Shown here in pieces: positions 48,201 through 57,585 of a stretch of DNA of 64,000 nucleotides. This stretch comes from Globodera rostochiensis (lineage: Eukaryota > Nematoda > Chromadorea > Rhabditida > Heteroderidae). The notes under the pieces were generated by a model that was not told where the DNA came from, ran no database searches, and was given only the letters and a program-made list of their open reading frames with translations. Position numbers and translations under genes: made by a program. Where the stretch lies: positions 310,001 to 374,000 of the forward strand of contig JAEVLN010000043.1 of the NCBI GenBank assembly GCA_018350325.1, written 5' to 3'. Positions within the stretch are counted from its first letter, which is position 1. The number at the start of each line of letters is the position of its first letter.

Positions 48201-48666
48201 TTCAGCAGCAGTGAGGGCGGAGATGAGGCGGCTGATCACCACCAACAGCAGCGGAAAAAGAATGCGCACGAGGACGGTGGTGGAGTTAAGGCGACGGGTG
48301 AGGAGAAGAAGAAGAAGAAGCGACCCAACCACCGCCAGCAGCAGCAGCACTCGTTGGATACGTTCATTACCGCCGCATTTGCGCATCGGGACCTGACGCC
48401 GCCGGAGCTGGCTCTCGGCTACGCGCTGCGCCAACACTGTCGGGTCAGTCATGCAGTCTTTATGCTTCTGTTACGCCTTCTTTCTTATGAACACATTGGA
48501 TCCTTCCTTCTCTATCTTTCATAACATTTTGGAGAGAAATGAGTGTTAACGAATCGCAGCTTTTCCATTTAATGAATTATTTTCAAAGGAACAGAATGAC
48601 ACTGCAAACAAACGCTATTACGTCTTCCCACGTGCCGGACGCGTTTTTGAACGTCTCGACGGCTGA
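45254..48666 (+). CDS. Large unrecognised protein, conserved-looking N-terminal half and charged Gln-rich C-terminal region
   Basis: Exons 45254-45334, 45577-45671, 45787-45814, 46004-about 46134, 46313-46470, 46625-46760, 46924-47004, 47067-47182, 47294-47423, 47502-about 47800 (internal splice unclear), 47854-47933, 48045-48443 and 48589-48666 (TGA). Most junctions keep phase. The first part looks globular: VLFIPPWETKIGQLQQVVRT, TYMHLVYNLIYATLAS, QWTDFVLIRVHFSSHEPAMC, RQMRMPFCHADLTRPERV, GRVELVPWEQFSESQYLHVL and CFVIIQNVAEHTGSSEADME. The second part is disordered: Gln/Lys-rich, an acidic SYSDLSDLDVFSSSEGGDE stretch, then GEEKKKKKRPNHRQQQQHSL. It ends NKRYYVFPRAGRVFERLDG. The ordered blocks suggest a conserved eukaryotic protein, but I cannot name the family. 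Exon 10 is the weakest part of the model, and more 5' exons are possible. Confidence 0.6.
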
Positions 48667-49239
48667 AGAGCGCGGACATTTGAAGAGACCAATGCTATTA
48701 TATATTTATTTATTTTGTGTGTGTTGCGATGATAATGATTTGATGAATTGTTATTGCATCGTGTTCGTATGAAATTCCCTTTCTTCGATCTGGCCGGGGC
48801 TGCACACTTATCCTTTTTCTTCACCGTTTGGCCAATTATTAATCACAAAAAAATTGATAAACAACATGGAATATTGTGCAGCTTCTTGTCCAGCTCTCCA
48901 TCTTTTTGCTATCCATTTCAATGCCCGCCCGCCCGCCCGTTCATTCATTATTATTATTATTTATTATATTATTTTTGTCGCCTCCGCTTTTTGACAAATG
49001 CCAACCCACCCAAACTCAACAACTCATTCGCCGAATCGAACATCCCCACCCACCCCATATTGTATTCCTTTTTTGAGTCAACAAAGTTTGGCTTTTCAGG
49101 TCGAGACCATTGTGTGCTACCCTTTCCCAGAAAAATGTCAAGCTTTAGCCGTCCACAATATTTTACCTTTCTTTTTTCATGATCGTACCCACTCTGACAG
49201 CGTCGTACAATTCATAGAAATTAGTTAGCGATGTCATGT

Positions 49240-49366
49240 AAGATTGATTGACTGATGCTTCTTGAACTGCTTGAGAAAATTTAGATGTGTGGTTTGCCCT
49301 TTAAGACAATTCCTGGCAACTTTTTCATGCCCCCACAACATCATTCTTTCCCTCTTGCGATCTGTG
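49240..49366. repeat. Dispersed repeat, second copy of 44683-44811
   Basis: Direct-orientation, roughly 80-85% similar by eye, including CTTGAACTGCTTGAGAAA and TTTAAGACAATTCCTGGCAA. Confidence 0.7.
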
Positions 49367-49727
49367 ACATATGCCATCCATCCATTGCGTTTAGTGCCGT
49401 ACGTAGGAGTTGTCCCATTATGTGCTTCCGTCATGACCACATGGCGTTTTGTGTAGTCGAGTTTGTGCCAAAGTTTGGAACTCCAACTCCACCTTCGCAC
49501 ATGTAATTTCAGTACACAATCAGAACTCGGCCACACATCATTCGCCCTTTGTAAAATCCATATTAAGCCAAGAACCGCTTCACCTCCATAATCAGCGATC
49601 GTCATATTCCTTCATGTGCAATGAAATTAAGCACTTTATGTAGTTAAAATGGTCAATAGCCGATAAAGAATAAACTGTGGATTCAATTCGGAATTGTTTT
49701 GTTCGATCCATTCGCTGTATAACCCAT

Positions 49728-49964
49728 TAGGTCGAACATTATATCATATGAAAGCTCTCGATGAGAAGAAGCAATTAATAAGCAAAAACTAAGCGATCTG
49801 ATATATGAAAAAAGTTATGGCCAGAAAACCTCCAAAAATGGCCATTTTTGGAGTTTTTCCTTTTTTCGCCATAACTTTTTTAAGCATTGTCCAATCACTT
49901 AGCTTTAACTTAATGATAACTCTATCTCATCGCAAGCTTTCATTTGGTATAATGTTCGACCTAA
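49728..49964. mobile_element. Palindromic MITE related to the big palindrome's ends
   Basis: Inverted ends TTAGGTCGAACATTATA. The interior is itself near-palindromic around CCAAAAATGGCCATTTTTGG. Its right half (GCCATAACTTTTTTAAGCAT, TGTCCAATC, AGCTTTAACTTAATG) is clearly similar to the end unit of the 5.1-kb palindrome (about 25660-25750). Confidence 0.75.
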
Positions 49965-50053
49965 TCGGTTTAGGTTGAAAAAAGTTACAACACTTTCGAC
50001 ACTCGGATCGGAAGCAGAAACGGCGATACTGAATTGTACATTACGCCAAGCAT

Positions 50054-51557
50054 TTAATTTTGAATAGCAAATAAATCGACGGCACAATTGGATGAGCCAC
50101 ATTTGTCGGGCACACAAATTCTGAGTTGGTGTTTCAGTTGGCCTCCGTCCAAAAATGGGTTGGCATTGGCAGGCACAAATTGCTTTGTTTTTGTTGCCTT
50201 TTCTCTCTCTACGTTCCGTTGTGCCGTCATCGTTGTCGTCGTCGTCTTTTGCCGTGCCCATTTCCGTCCCTTTTATTACCGTAGACGAATTGCGGGTTTG
50301 CGCGGCACACGAACCCTTTTGGAATCTGCGGCGGCGCCCATGGGACGAGCGGAGTCAGCTGCTCGAACACTTCTTGGTCCACCTGCAAAATTGGTTTTGT
50401 GTGGACCATCTTCGGCATTATTTGTTTATTGGTATATTTGAGAATCTCATCTCGCCTCATAAAGAGTCAAAAAATGCCCCCACTTTGGTGCCGTCCTCGA
50501 AGCGACTGGAGCCAAAGAAAATGCCGATCCAAAAGTGCCGCAAATCGAAATTGGCAGCGATGACGCGGAACTCGTCCATACTATGCACAGAGCTGAAGTT
50601 CGCCTTTTAGTGGAAAATAAAAATTAGTCGATTTTTAGCTGTTTAAATTAGAGCGAGGACAATCGAGATTCTCGTCGGCATTTTTAAGATTCTCGATCGA
50701 CGAAATTTACCGAGACGAAATTTTTTATTGATCTCGAACAAACGTCGATTGTTTAATTTTTTTGAGAATTATCGAGATTCTCGATCGGTCCTCAGGTCCT
50801 TCCTTGCTTTAGTTTAAATCATAAAATTGCGGCCCTAATGATATCATTATATCCAAATGGAAACCATTTGTATTAGAGACCGGCAACTCAGCCCAAACAA
50901 AATTTTGTACAAAATTTTTTGGGTTTCTTTTGGTTTTGGTTTCTTTTGGGTTTTACCCAATTTGACCAAAACCAAAACCAAATTTTTGTTTTTTTTTGTA
51001 CAAAAAAACCCCAAAAAATTTTTGGTTTTTGGTTTTGGTCCGGACTCTAATTTGTATTGCATTGGAAGGGAATCTTTTCAAAAGTTGTTCCCTGGGAGGG
51101 AAGTCCATGTGACTTATTATTTTTGCGCCGTTTGCATGGAAATGAATTGGAATTTTTCATTTGACGTCGGCTTGCCTTGATCTGTGCGCATGCCTCGGCG
51201 CCGTAATAAAAGGGCAATTGGATTTGGTGCAGCCCGTAAAAGCACGCCTCGTCCCGGAAGTTCAGCCAACCGTCCGGACACACGGCGACAAACTGTTGCT
51301 TTTGTTGTTGATGCTGCTGCTGCTTCTGCTGCTCGAACTGCTCGCCCTCGTCAACGGCCGAATTGGCGTAGTCGGGCGGCGGCGGAGGTTGCGCATCTGC
51401 AAATGCTCGGCAACTTTTCCCATTACAAAAGCAGCGTTACCGTACTTTCGAGTTGGCTTAGCCGTTGCGCGCTCGCCTCAGCCAACGGCGGCACTGCTGT
51501 CAAAACCAACAAAATGTATGTAGCAACAGCAACAGCAGGCACAATTCTGGACAACAT
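50054..51557 (-). CDS. Secreted C-type lectin-domain protein
   Basis: Minus exons: 51557-51446, 51396-51176, 50603-50484, a fourth beginning near 50382 (or 50409) and a last one ending at TAA 50054. ATG 51557 opens a signal peptide (MLSRIVPAVAVATYILLVLT) with a likely cleavage near ASAQ. Exon 2 holds a Pro run and a long Gln-rich linker, then the start of a C-type lectin domain: VCPDGWLNFRDEACFYG...GAEACAQI. Exon 3 continues it: ANFSSVHSMDEFRVIAANFD then HFWIGIFFG. Both are standard CTLD landmarks. The intron after exon 2 begins GC rather than GT (AAG|GCAAGC), a known minor class. The last exon encodes RICVPDKCGSSNCAVD. Exon 4-5 junction is not settled, and the usual WND and EPN/QPD calcium sites were not seen, so sugar binding is uncertain. 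Confidence 0.75.
50649..50811. mobile_element. hAT-like MITE, 163 bp, exact 8-bp target duplication
   Basis: Ends TAGAGCGAGG and CCTTGCTTTA (8/10 inverted match), flanked by identical GTTTAAAT (50641-50648, 50812-50819). The interior repeats TCGAGATTCTCG in both orientations. It lies just upstream of exon 3 of the lectin gene, inside its GC-AG intron. Confidence 0.82.
50874..51049. mobile_element. hAT-like MITE, 176 bp, exact 8-bp target duplication
   Basis: Ends TAGAGACCGG and CCGGACTCTA, flanked by identical ATTTGTAT (50866-50873, 51050-51057). The interior repeats TTTTGGTTTTGG and complements. It lies inside the same lectin intron as the preceding MITE. Confidence 0.85.
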
Positions 51558-51912
51558 TTTCCTCCAATAAAATTCAAAAAAAAAAATTCAATTTTTTATC
51601 TCAGGGGGGGGGGGGGACATTTGTTCAAACAGAGCAAGGAATGAATGGCATGGCGTGTCAATTAATCCGTTGGATTTATTCCCCCAAAATATTCCAATTT
51701 TAGTTATGAAAGGTGTGACCTGTGACCTAACTCAGTTGTTCAGGAGCTTTTAACAGTTAAATCGATCAATAAAATTATTGCACAAAAAATGTTTTATGAA
51801 ATTTTTGGGTAAGCGTCGCTTATATTTTACAAATTGCTGAACTTATTTAAATCAACATTTTGAATACAAAATTAGAGAAATGTGTCTTTGATCGAGATTG
51901 ACTTTGCCGAAA

Positions 51913-54519
51913 TTAAGAGTTGGCAGCCTCCAGGCATTGTTTCTCGAGTAATGTGCCGAACTCGTCAATTTCCTCGGCTGTGGTGGCAAAAGTGGTGACC
52001 AATCGATACAAAGCCTCTTCCGTGCCGAGAGAATCGCGCACATCACCGGTCCCATGTGTCCACTGAAATGTTTAATCGAAAAAATGTTTGATCAAGCCCA
52101 AAAAAGGGTTGTTTGTTTGAGTACATCAAAGTAGAGACCGACATTTTGAAATTCCTGGACCTGGATTTGACGAAGGCGCTGGGTTTTCTGGACAAAAAAG
52201 GACCTGGACTCTGGATCCAGGAAAAATCCAGGCCTGGATCCAACTCCAGGTCGGTCTCTAATCAAAAGTGCACCTCGTAAAAGGGGGAAATGCGGCCAAT
52301 TGACCGAAGGCCATCGGCCACCGAACGACGCATCACAACGAACACTTCGTTGGCCTCCGGTGTCCAGGCCAAACGGACGCTTTTTGAATCCATCAAAAGG
52401 ACAAATGAGGCCAAACGAGAAGCCATCCTTAGAGGAAGTGATTTGAGCAATTTTCAATTTACTGATTTAGATTTGAAGATTGGTTTATTAAACATTTTTA
52501 CTCGTTGGCGTGCCGCGCATTTTTGAGCCAAAGGCCATCGGCGAAATACGCCTCGAATTGGGCGGCGATGAAACGCGTTTTGGAGAAGAGATGGGCCGCG
52601 CGTTTTCGCAGGTAGGGAAAGTCCTTGTGGGCCTAAAAAGTTTGAACGATTTAATTGACTCATTAATTCTTTGATGGCGGCCACCTTTTGCAAGTCGTTG
52701 AACACGAGAATTGCCTCGGCACACCAGCAGCCATTTTTGGAGGCGCCAAACGACAAAATGTCCACGCCGCTTTTCCAACTCATTTCCGCCGCTGTGCATC
52801 CCAAGGCGGCCATCAAAAAATGAAAAAAAATGTTCTCACTCTTTACCTTCTTTTTGATCGGTTTTTCTGATCAGTAATTTTGTTTCTCCTGTCTGATCAA
52901 CCAACTCAGCTGATCTGATCTCTTTTCTGATCAATCAGCTCTCTTCAAATTTATTGGTTTCTTTGATCAGTTTAATTCTGTTTCTCCTGTCTGATCAACC
53001 AACTCATTCTGATCTGATCTCTTTTTTGATCAGTGTAATTTTGATCAACTCATTCTGGTCTGATCAATTAACTCACTGCGTTTGTGAACCGTGCCCCGTC
53101 CATGTGCAGGGGAATGCCGTGCGCGTGCGCAATGTTCGCAATGCGACGGATTTGTGCCAATGAGTAAAGTGTGCCGCTTTCCGTGCTTTGCGTCACGGAC
53201 ACGGCCATTGGGCGGCCCGCGTGCACAGAGTCCGGATCCGCGGGATCGTAGCGATGAATGGCACTTTCTAAAGCCTAAAAATTTCTAAATTAAAGCGCTG
53301 TGTCAGACTGAAATAAAACCAGGGATGCCATTTGTACTTATTTATCAGAAATGTACTGATATTAGAAGGCAGAATCTGACAAATTAAAAATGTACTGATT
53401 TGTCAGAAATGTACTGATTTCAGCTTGGCGTACTGATTTTCAGGTTAATTCGCATTTTTGGACCAATTTTGTTAACAAATTGAGTCGAAAATCCAAAAAT
53501 TTACCCGGCGGCGCCTATCGGCACCGCCGGACCAGTCTATTCTTAAAAAAGTTCAAAAAATTACCATATTTTTAAAAATTTTGGTTGCAAATCTCAACAA
53601 ATTGCGTCAAAAATCCAAAAATTTTCTCGGCGGCGCCTATCGGCACCGCCGACCCCCCCCCCCCTACTAAAGCAGATTTCACAAAAAAAATTGCTTTTTT
53701 GAAAAAACGAAAATCGGCAAGGTTTTCGAAATGTTGCACAATTTCTTAACAAAAAAAACGTTATAAAATAAAAAACTTTCCCGACGGCACCTGTCGGCGC
53801 CGTCGGACCCACCAACTCAAAAAAACGCACATTTCATGCGAAAAATTAATGATTTATTATATTTTGAGACATTTTTTAAAATGTACTGATTTTTGACCCC
53901 AATCTGATATTTTGATTCCAATGTACTGATTTTGAAAAATTTTTGTTGGCATCCCTGAATAAAACACATTTAAAACATTACAAAAATATATAAATATTAA
54001 TTAATTTAATTTAAATAATTACTTCGGCGTCAATGCGCCCCTCGGCTCCGCCAACGCCGACCAATCGCGCGCCGCCAGTGAAATATTCGGGCGCGCCGCA
54101 TTCGTCCTCAATCAGATGGGCGTGCCGATGCGCGAAAATAATGCCACCCGCCCGGTTTAAATAGGCCATTGACAGCGCATTCGCAGCAGTGCCTGGGGAC
54201 ATTTTTAATTATAATTCAAAATTTCTCGGCATTTTTGGCCCCTACCGGTGCCAACAAAATACACTGCCACGTCGGACTCAAAAATTTCGTTAAATGTCCG
54301 TTCAATTTTCTTGTCCAAAACGCTGGCTCCGTACGCGGCGCCCACAACTGCTGAATGGCGCGAAAGTGTGTCGGAAATTGAGGGATGGCAGCCCGTCCAA
54401 TTGTCCGAGCTCAGATTAATCATCATTTTGGCGGGCAATTTAAAATTCAAAAATTTTCGAAAAATTTTGCTAGACAAAAAAGTTCCCAAAGGCTTTTTGA
54501 AAAGGAATGCCATTTGCAC
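51913..54519 (-). CDS. Bacterial-type threonine aldolase, copy 1 (400 aa, N-terminally extended)
   Basis: Minus exons 54519-54246, 54192-54023, 53274-53077, 52810-52685, 52632-52502, 52427-52274 and 52062-51913 (TAA) total 1203 bp. Threonine aldolases are PLP enzymes that split L-threonine or allo-threonine into glycine and acetaldehyde. Motifs in order: INLSSDNWTGCHPSIS, ending [63 protein letters not shown]; and [13 protein letters not shown] with the PLP lysine. The frame extends 31 residues before MMINL, giving a basic, acid-free N-terminus (MQMAFLFKKPLGTFLSSKIF) that could target mitochondria. Exon 4, with the lysine, has no AG acceptor directly before it (see findings). Introns hold two MITEs and a GATC-rich minisatellite. 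The family is mainly bacterial and fungal, so ancient transfer into the nematode lineage is plausible. Confidence 0.88.
52132..52260. mobile_element. MITE, 129 bp, in threonine aldolase copy 1 intron
   Basis: Ends TAGAGACCGAC and GTCGGTCTCTA are exact inverted repeats; flanks CATCAAAG and ATCAAAAG are similar. The interior repeats CCTGGA / TCCAGG in both orientations. Confidence 0.78.
52856..53070. repeat. TGATCA/GATCAG minisatellite in threonine aldolase copy 1 intron
   Basis: Imperfect units with TCTGATCAACCAACTCATTC and TCTCTTTTCTGATC recur across the intron. The copy 2 intron carries a longer array of the same units. Confidence 0.85.
53320..53957. mobile_element. hAT-like element, 638 bp, exact 8-bp target duplication, in copy 1 intron
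   Basis: Ends CAGGGATGCCA and TGGCATCCCTG, flanked by identical AATAAAAC (53312-53319, 53958-53965). The edges repeat AATGTACTGATTT(TT). The middle holds three GC hairpin words (53507-53528, 53629-53650, 53783-53804) with AT-rich tails. The element is absent from the equivalent intron of copy 2, so it inserted after the gene duplicated or was excised there. Confidence 0.92.
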
Positions 54520-55529
54520 TAAAATAGAGTAATGTTTACACTTAATTGCTTAAAAGGGACTTAATTAATAAATAAATTAGGGTTGGCACCCCGCAATTTG
54601 GGGGTTTTCGGGGATGGCATATGTCTGGGGCGCGAAAGTTTTACCCTAAAGTCGGACGGGCGCGGGAAAATTCTCCCTTTTATTATCCTGCTTTTTTGTT
54701 TCAAAAAAAGGGATTTGTTTTAGTCGAGAGTCCCGATTTGTTGACCAATGGCATTTTAAACAATTTTTATTACTATAAAAGTCACACTTTTTTAAAAGTA
54801 TGGTCTCCAGTCCGTCCAACTTTTGTTTTATTCATAAACTATCGGTGTTGGAGTGACCAAAAAAGTGTTAACCCAACGCGAAATGGGCTTATTGAATTTA
54901 TTCTCTACAAAACGTAATTTAAGCATAAAAATGCATTTTTAAATAAAAGGATATTTAATGCATTCAAAATGTTTAGTCGGCGGGCGACAAAATGCAATCG
55001 ATAGACATGGGAAAATGGCATCCATCAGATGCAAATAATTCTTTTTATCTGATTGGTCGGGCAAAAAGCACAAGCCATTTTATAATTTTACGGATTAAAA
55101 TTAAAAATGCGTGGGAAATAGGCAAAAATATAATTAATTTAAAAAATATTTAATTCCTTTTAATTAAAATTAACGAATACAAAAGTATATAAATTTTAAT
55201 TTTAAACTTTACAAATGCAAAATTGAGCATAAATATAATTATGGAATGAAAATGCACAACAAAACATAGAACAAAAATGGTACAACTTTTGGTTGCGCCG
55301 GAGGCAAAATGTTCGAATTGGGTCAGCCGAAATTATCGGAACAAAGAAAAAGCGGGAACGGCACGGCACGGCATTCATTTTATACACATTTATTGAAGCT
55401 GTAAGAATGTGTCTTCGTTTGGCTTTTAAGCGATGCTTCTCATCGCCTCACTTTTTTCCAAACAATGCGCCTTCAGAAGGGCGCCAAACTGAAATTTTGT
55501 TGTTATTTTATATTTATTTTCCATTTAAT
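54520..55529. other. Spacer between the two threonine aldolase copies
   Basis: Promoter side of copy 1 and 3' side of copy 2. AT-rich, with no exon supported. A short GGGTTGGCACCCC / GGGGTTTTCGGGGATGGC repeat relic is near 54580-54620. Confidence 0.4.
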
Positions 55530-57585
55530 TTAATCAATTCGAGAAATTAATGGAGCTAATGAAAATGCCTCGTCCACTTCGGCCTCTTTGGTGGCGAAGG
55601 TGGTGACCAGTCGGTACAGACCCTCCTCCGGGTACAGCTTCAACTCGCGACGCTCCCACTCCGGAACATTCCACTGATAATCAAAAAAGACAAATGGAAA
55701 GTTAAATTGACCAAAATTGCACCTCATAAAAAGGCGAAATTTGGCCACTTTTGCGTAACGTTTCCGCCACCGACCGACGCATCACAACGAACACTTCGTT
55801 GGCCTGCGGTGTCCAGGCCAAACGAATCATCGACGGGTCCAATGAACGGATGGCCAAAGTCAAATGGGAAGCCATCCTTAGGGAAATTTATTAAAATAAA
55901 CACAAAATCCTTACAAAAAGTTTTTAAAATGTTTACTCGTTGGCGTGCCGCGCATTTTTGAGCCAAAGGCCATCGGCGAAATACGCCTCGAATTGGGCGG
56001 CGATGAAACGCGTTTTGGAGAAGAGATGGGCCGCACGTTTTCGCAGGTAGGGAAAGTCCTTGTGGGCCTAAAAAGTTTGAACGATTTAATTGACTCATTA
56101 ATTTCTTTGATGGCGGCCACCTTTTGCAAGTCGTTGAACACGAGAATTGCCTCGGCACACCAGCAGCCATTTTTGGAGGCGCCAAACGACAAAATGTCCA
56201 CGCCGCTTTTCCAACTCATTTCCGCCGCTGTGCATCCCAAGGCGGCCATCAAAAAATGAAAAAAAATGTTTTCTGATCACTCTTTATATTCTTTTGATCG
56301 GTTTGTCTGATCAGTAATTTCGTTTCTCCTGTCTGATCAACCAACTCATTCTGGTGTGATCTCTTTTCTGATCGATCAGCTCTCTTCAAATTTGTTGGTT
56401 TCTTTGATCAGTGTAATTCTATTTCTTCTGTCTGATCAACCAACTCATTCTGATCTGATCTCTTTTCTGATCGATCAGCTCTCTTCAAATTTGTTGGTTT
56501 CTTTGATCAGTGTAATCTTGTTTCTCCTGTCTGATCAACTCATTCTGGTCTGATCTCTTTTCTGATCGATCAGCTCTCTTCAAATTTATTGGTTTCTTTG
56601 ATCAGTGTAATTCTGTTTCTATGATCAACCAACTCATTCTGATCTGATCTCTTTTCTGATCGATCAGCTCTCTTCAAATTTGTTGGTTTCTTTGATCAGT
56701 GTAATTCTATTTCTTCTGTCTGATCAACCAACTCATTCTGATCAATTAACTCACTGCGTTTGTGAACCGTGCCCCGTCCATGTGCAGGGGAATGCCGTGC
56801 GCGTGCGCAATGTTCGCAATGCGACGGATTTGTGCCAATGAGTAAAGTGTGCCGCTTTCCGTGCTTTGCGTCACGGACACGGCCATTGGACGGCCCGCGT
56901 GCACCGACACCGGGTTGGGCGGATAGCGCCGAATTGCCTCCTCTAATGCCTTTTGAATCAAATTTTCAGGAATTTTAAACAACGAATCCCCCTCCGACCC
57001 CCCTACTAACGGCTTTAACCCTTAATTTAAATGGGGCCTGAGAATTTAACCATACCCGTAACCACTCAACACTGATTTGTGAACAAAAATATTTCAGTCT
57101 TTTGCGCCAAACACTCATTTTTTCAGAAAAGTACTGTAGTAGCAAAAATATTTAAAATTAAATTTAAACAATTTAAATAATTACTTCGGCGTCAATGCGC
57201 CCCTCGGCTCCGCCAACGCCGACCAATCGCGCGCCGCCAGTGAAATATTCGGGCGCGCCGCATTCGTCCTCAATCAGATGGGCGTGCCGATGCGCGAAAA
57301 TAATGCCACCCGCCCGGTTTAAATAGGCCATTGACAGCGCATTCGCAGCAGTGCCTGGGGACATTTTTAATTATAATTCAAAATTTCTCGGCATTTTTGG
57401 CCCCTACCGGTGCCAACAAAATACACTGCCACGTCGGACTCAAAAATTTCGTTAAATGTCCGTTCAATTTTCTTGTCCAAAACGCTGGCTCCGTACGCAG
57501 TGGCACCGCCATCGCAATGGTGCAACAGCGCCTCGCTTATCTTCGGGTGGGCTCCCGACCAATTGTCCGAAGTCAAATTGATCAT
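55530..57585 (-). CDS. Bacterial-type threonine aldolase, copy 2 (365 aa)
   Basis: Minus exons 57585-57408, 57354-57185, 56949-56755, 56246-56121, 56067-55937, 55876-55723 and 55673-55530 (TAA) total 1098 bp and use the same seven-exon plan as copy 1. The start ATG at 57585 follows directly on TTTCGCAG|A, which fits an SL trans-splice acceptor or a 5'-UTR intron; there is no N-terminal extension, suggesting a cytosolic enzyme. Motifs: [73 protein letters not shown] (PLP lysine). Exons 2, 4 and 5 are nearly identical to copy 1, whereas exons 1, 6 and 7 differ clearly, e.g. the C-terminus [20 protein letters not shown] against WTHGTGDVRDSL in copy 1. Copy 1 and copy 2 together suggest duplication followed by patchy gene conversion and perhaps different cell compartments. 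Confidence 0.9.
56270..56745. repeat. TGATCA/GATCAG minisatellite in threonine aldolase copy 2 intron
   Basis: About four units of roughly 105-120 bp containing CTGATCGATCAGCTCTCTTC, AAATTTGTTGGTTTCTTTGA and CAACCAACTCATTCTGATC. It is an expanded version of the array in copy 1. Confidence 0.9.

Larger units (their letters stand above)
48667..50053. other. Intergenic with repeats and one MITE
   Basis: Contains the dispersed repeat copy 49240-49366 and a MITE at 49728-49964. A minus-strand frame of 123 codons (49605-49234) overlaps the dispersed repeat and has no splice-linked neighbours; it may be a decayed element gene. Confidence 0.45.

Noticed and set aside
49234..49605. 123-codon minus-strand frame
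   Set aside because: Overlaps a dispersed repeat whose other copy (44683-44811) lacks the frame; no family recognised.
55702..56185. 153-codon minus frame reading across introns of threonine aldolase copy 2
   Set aside because: It reads through two introns; the spliced model matches the enzyme family instead.
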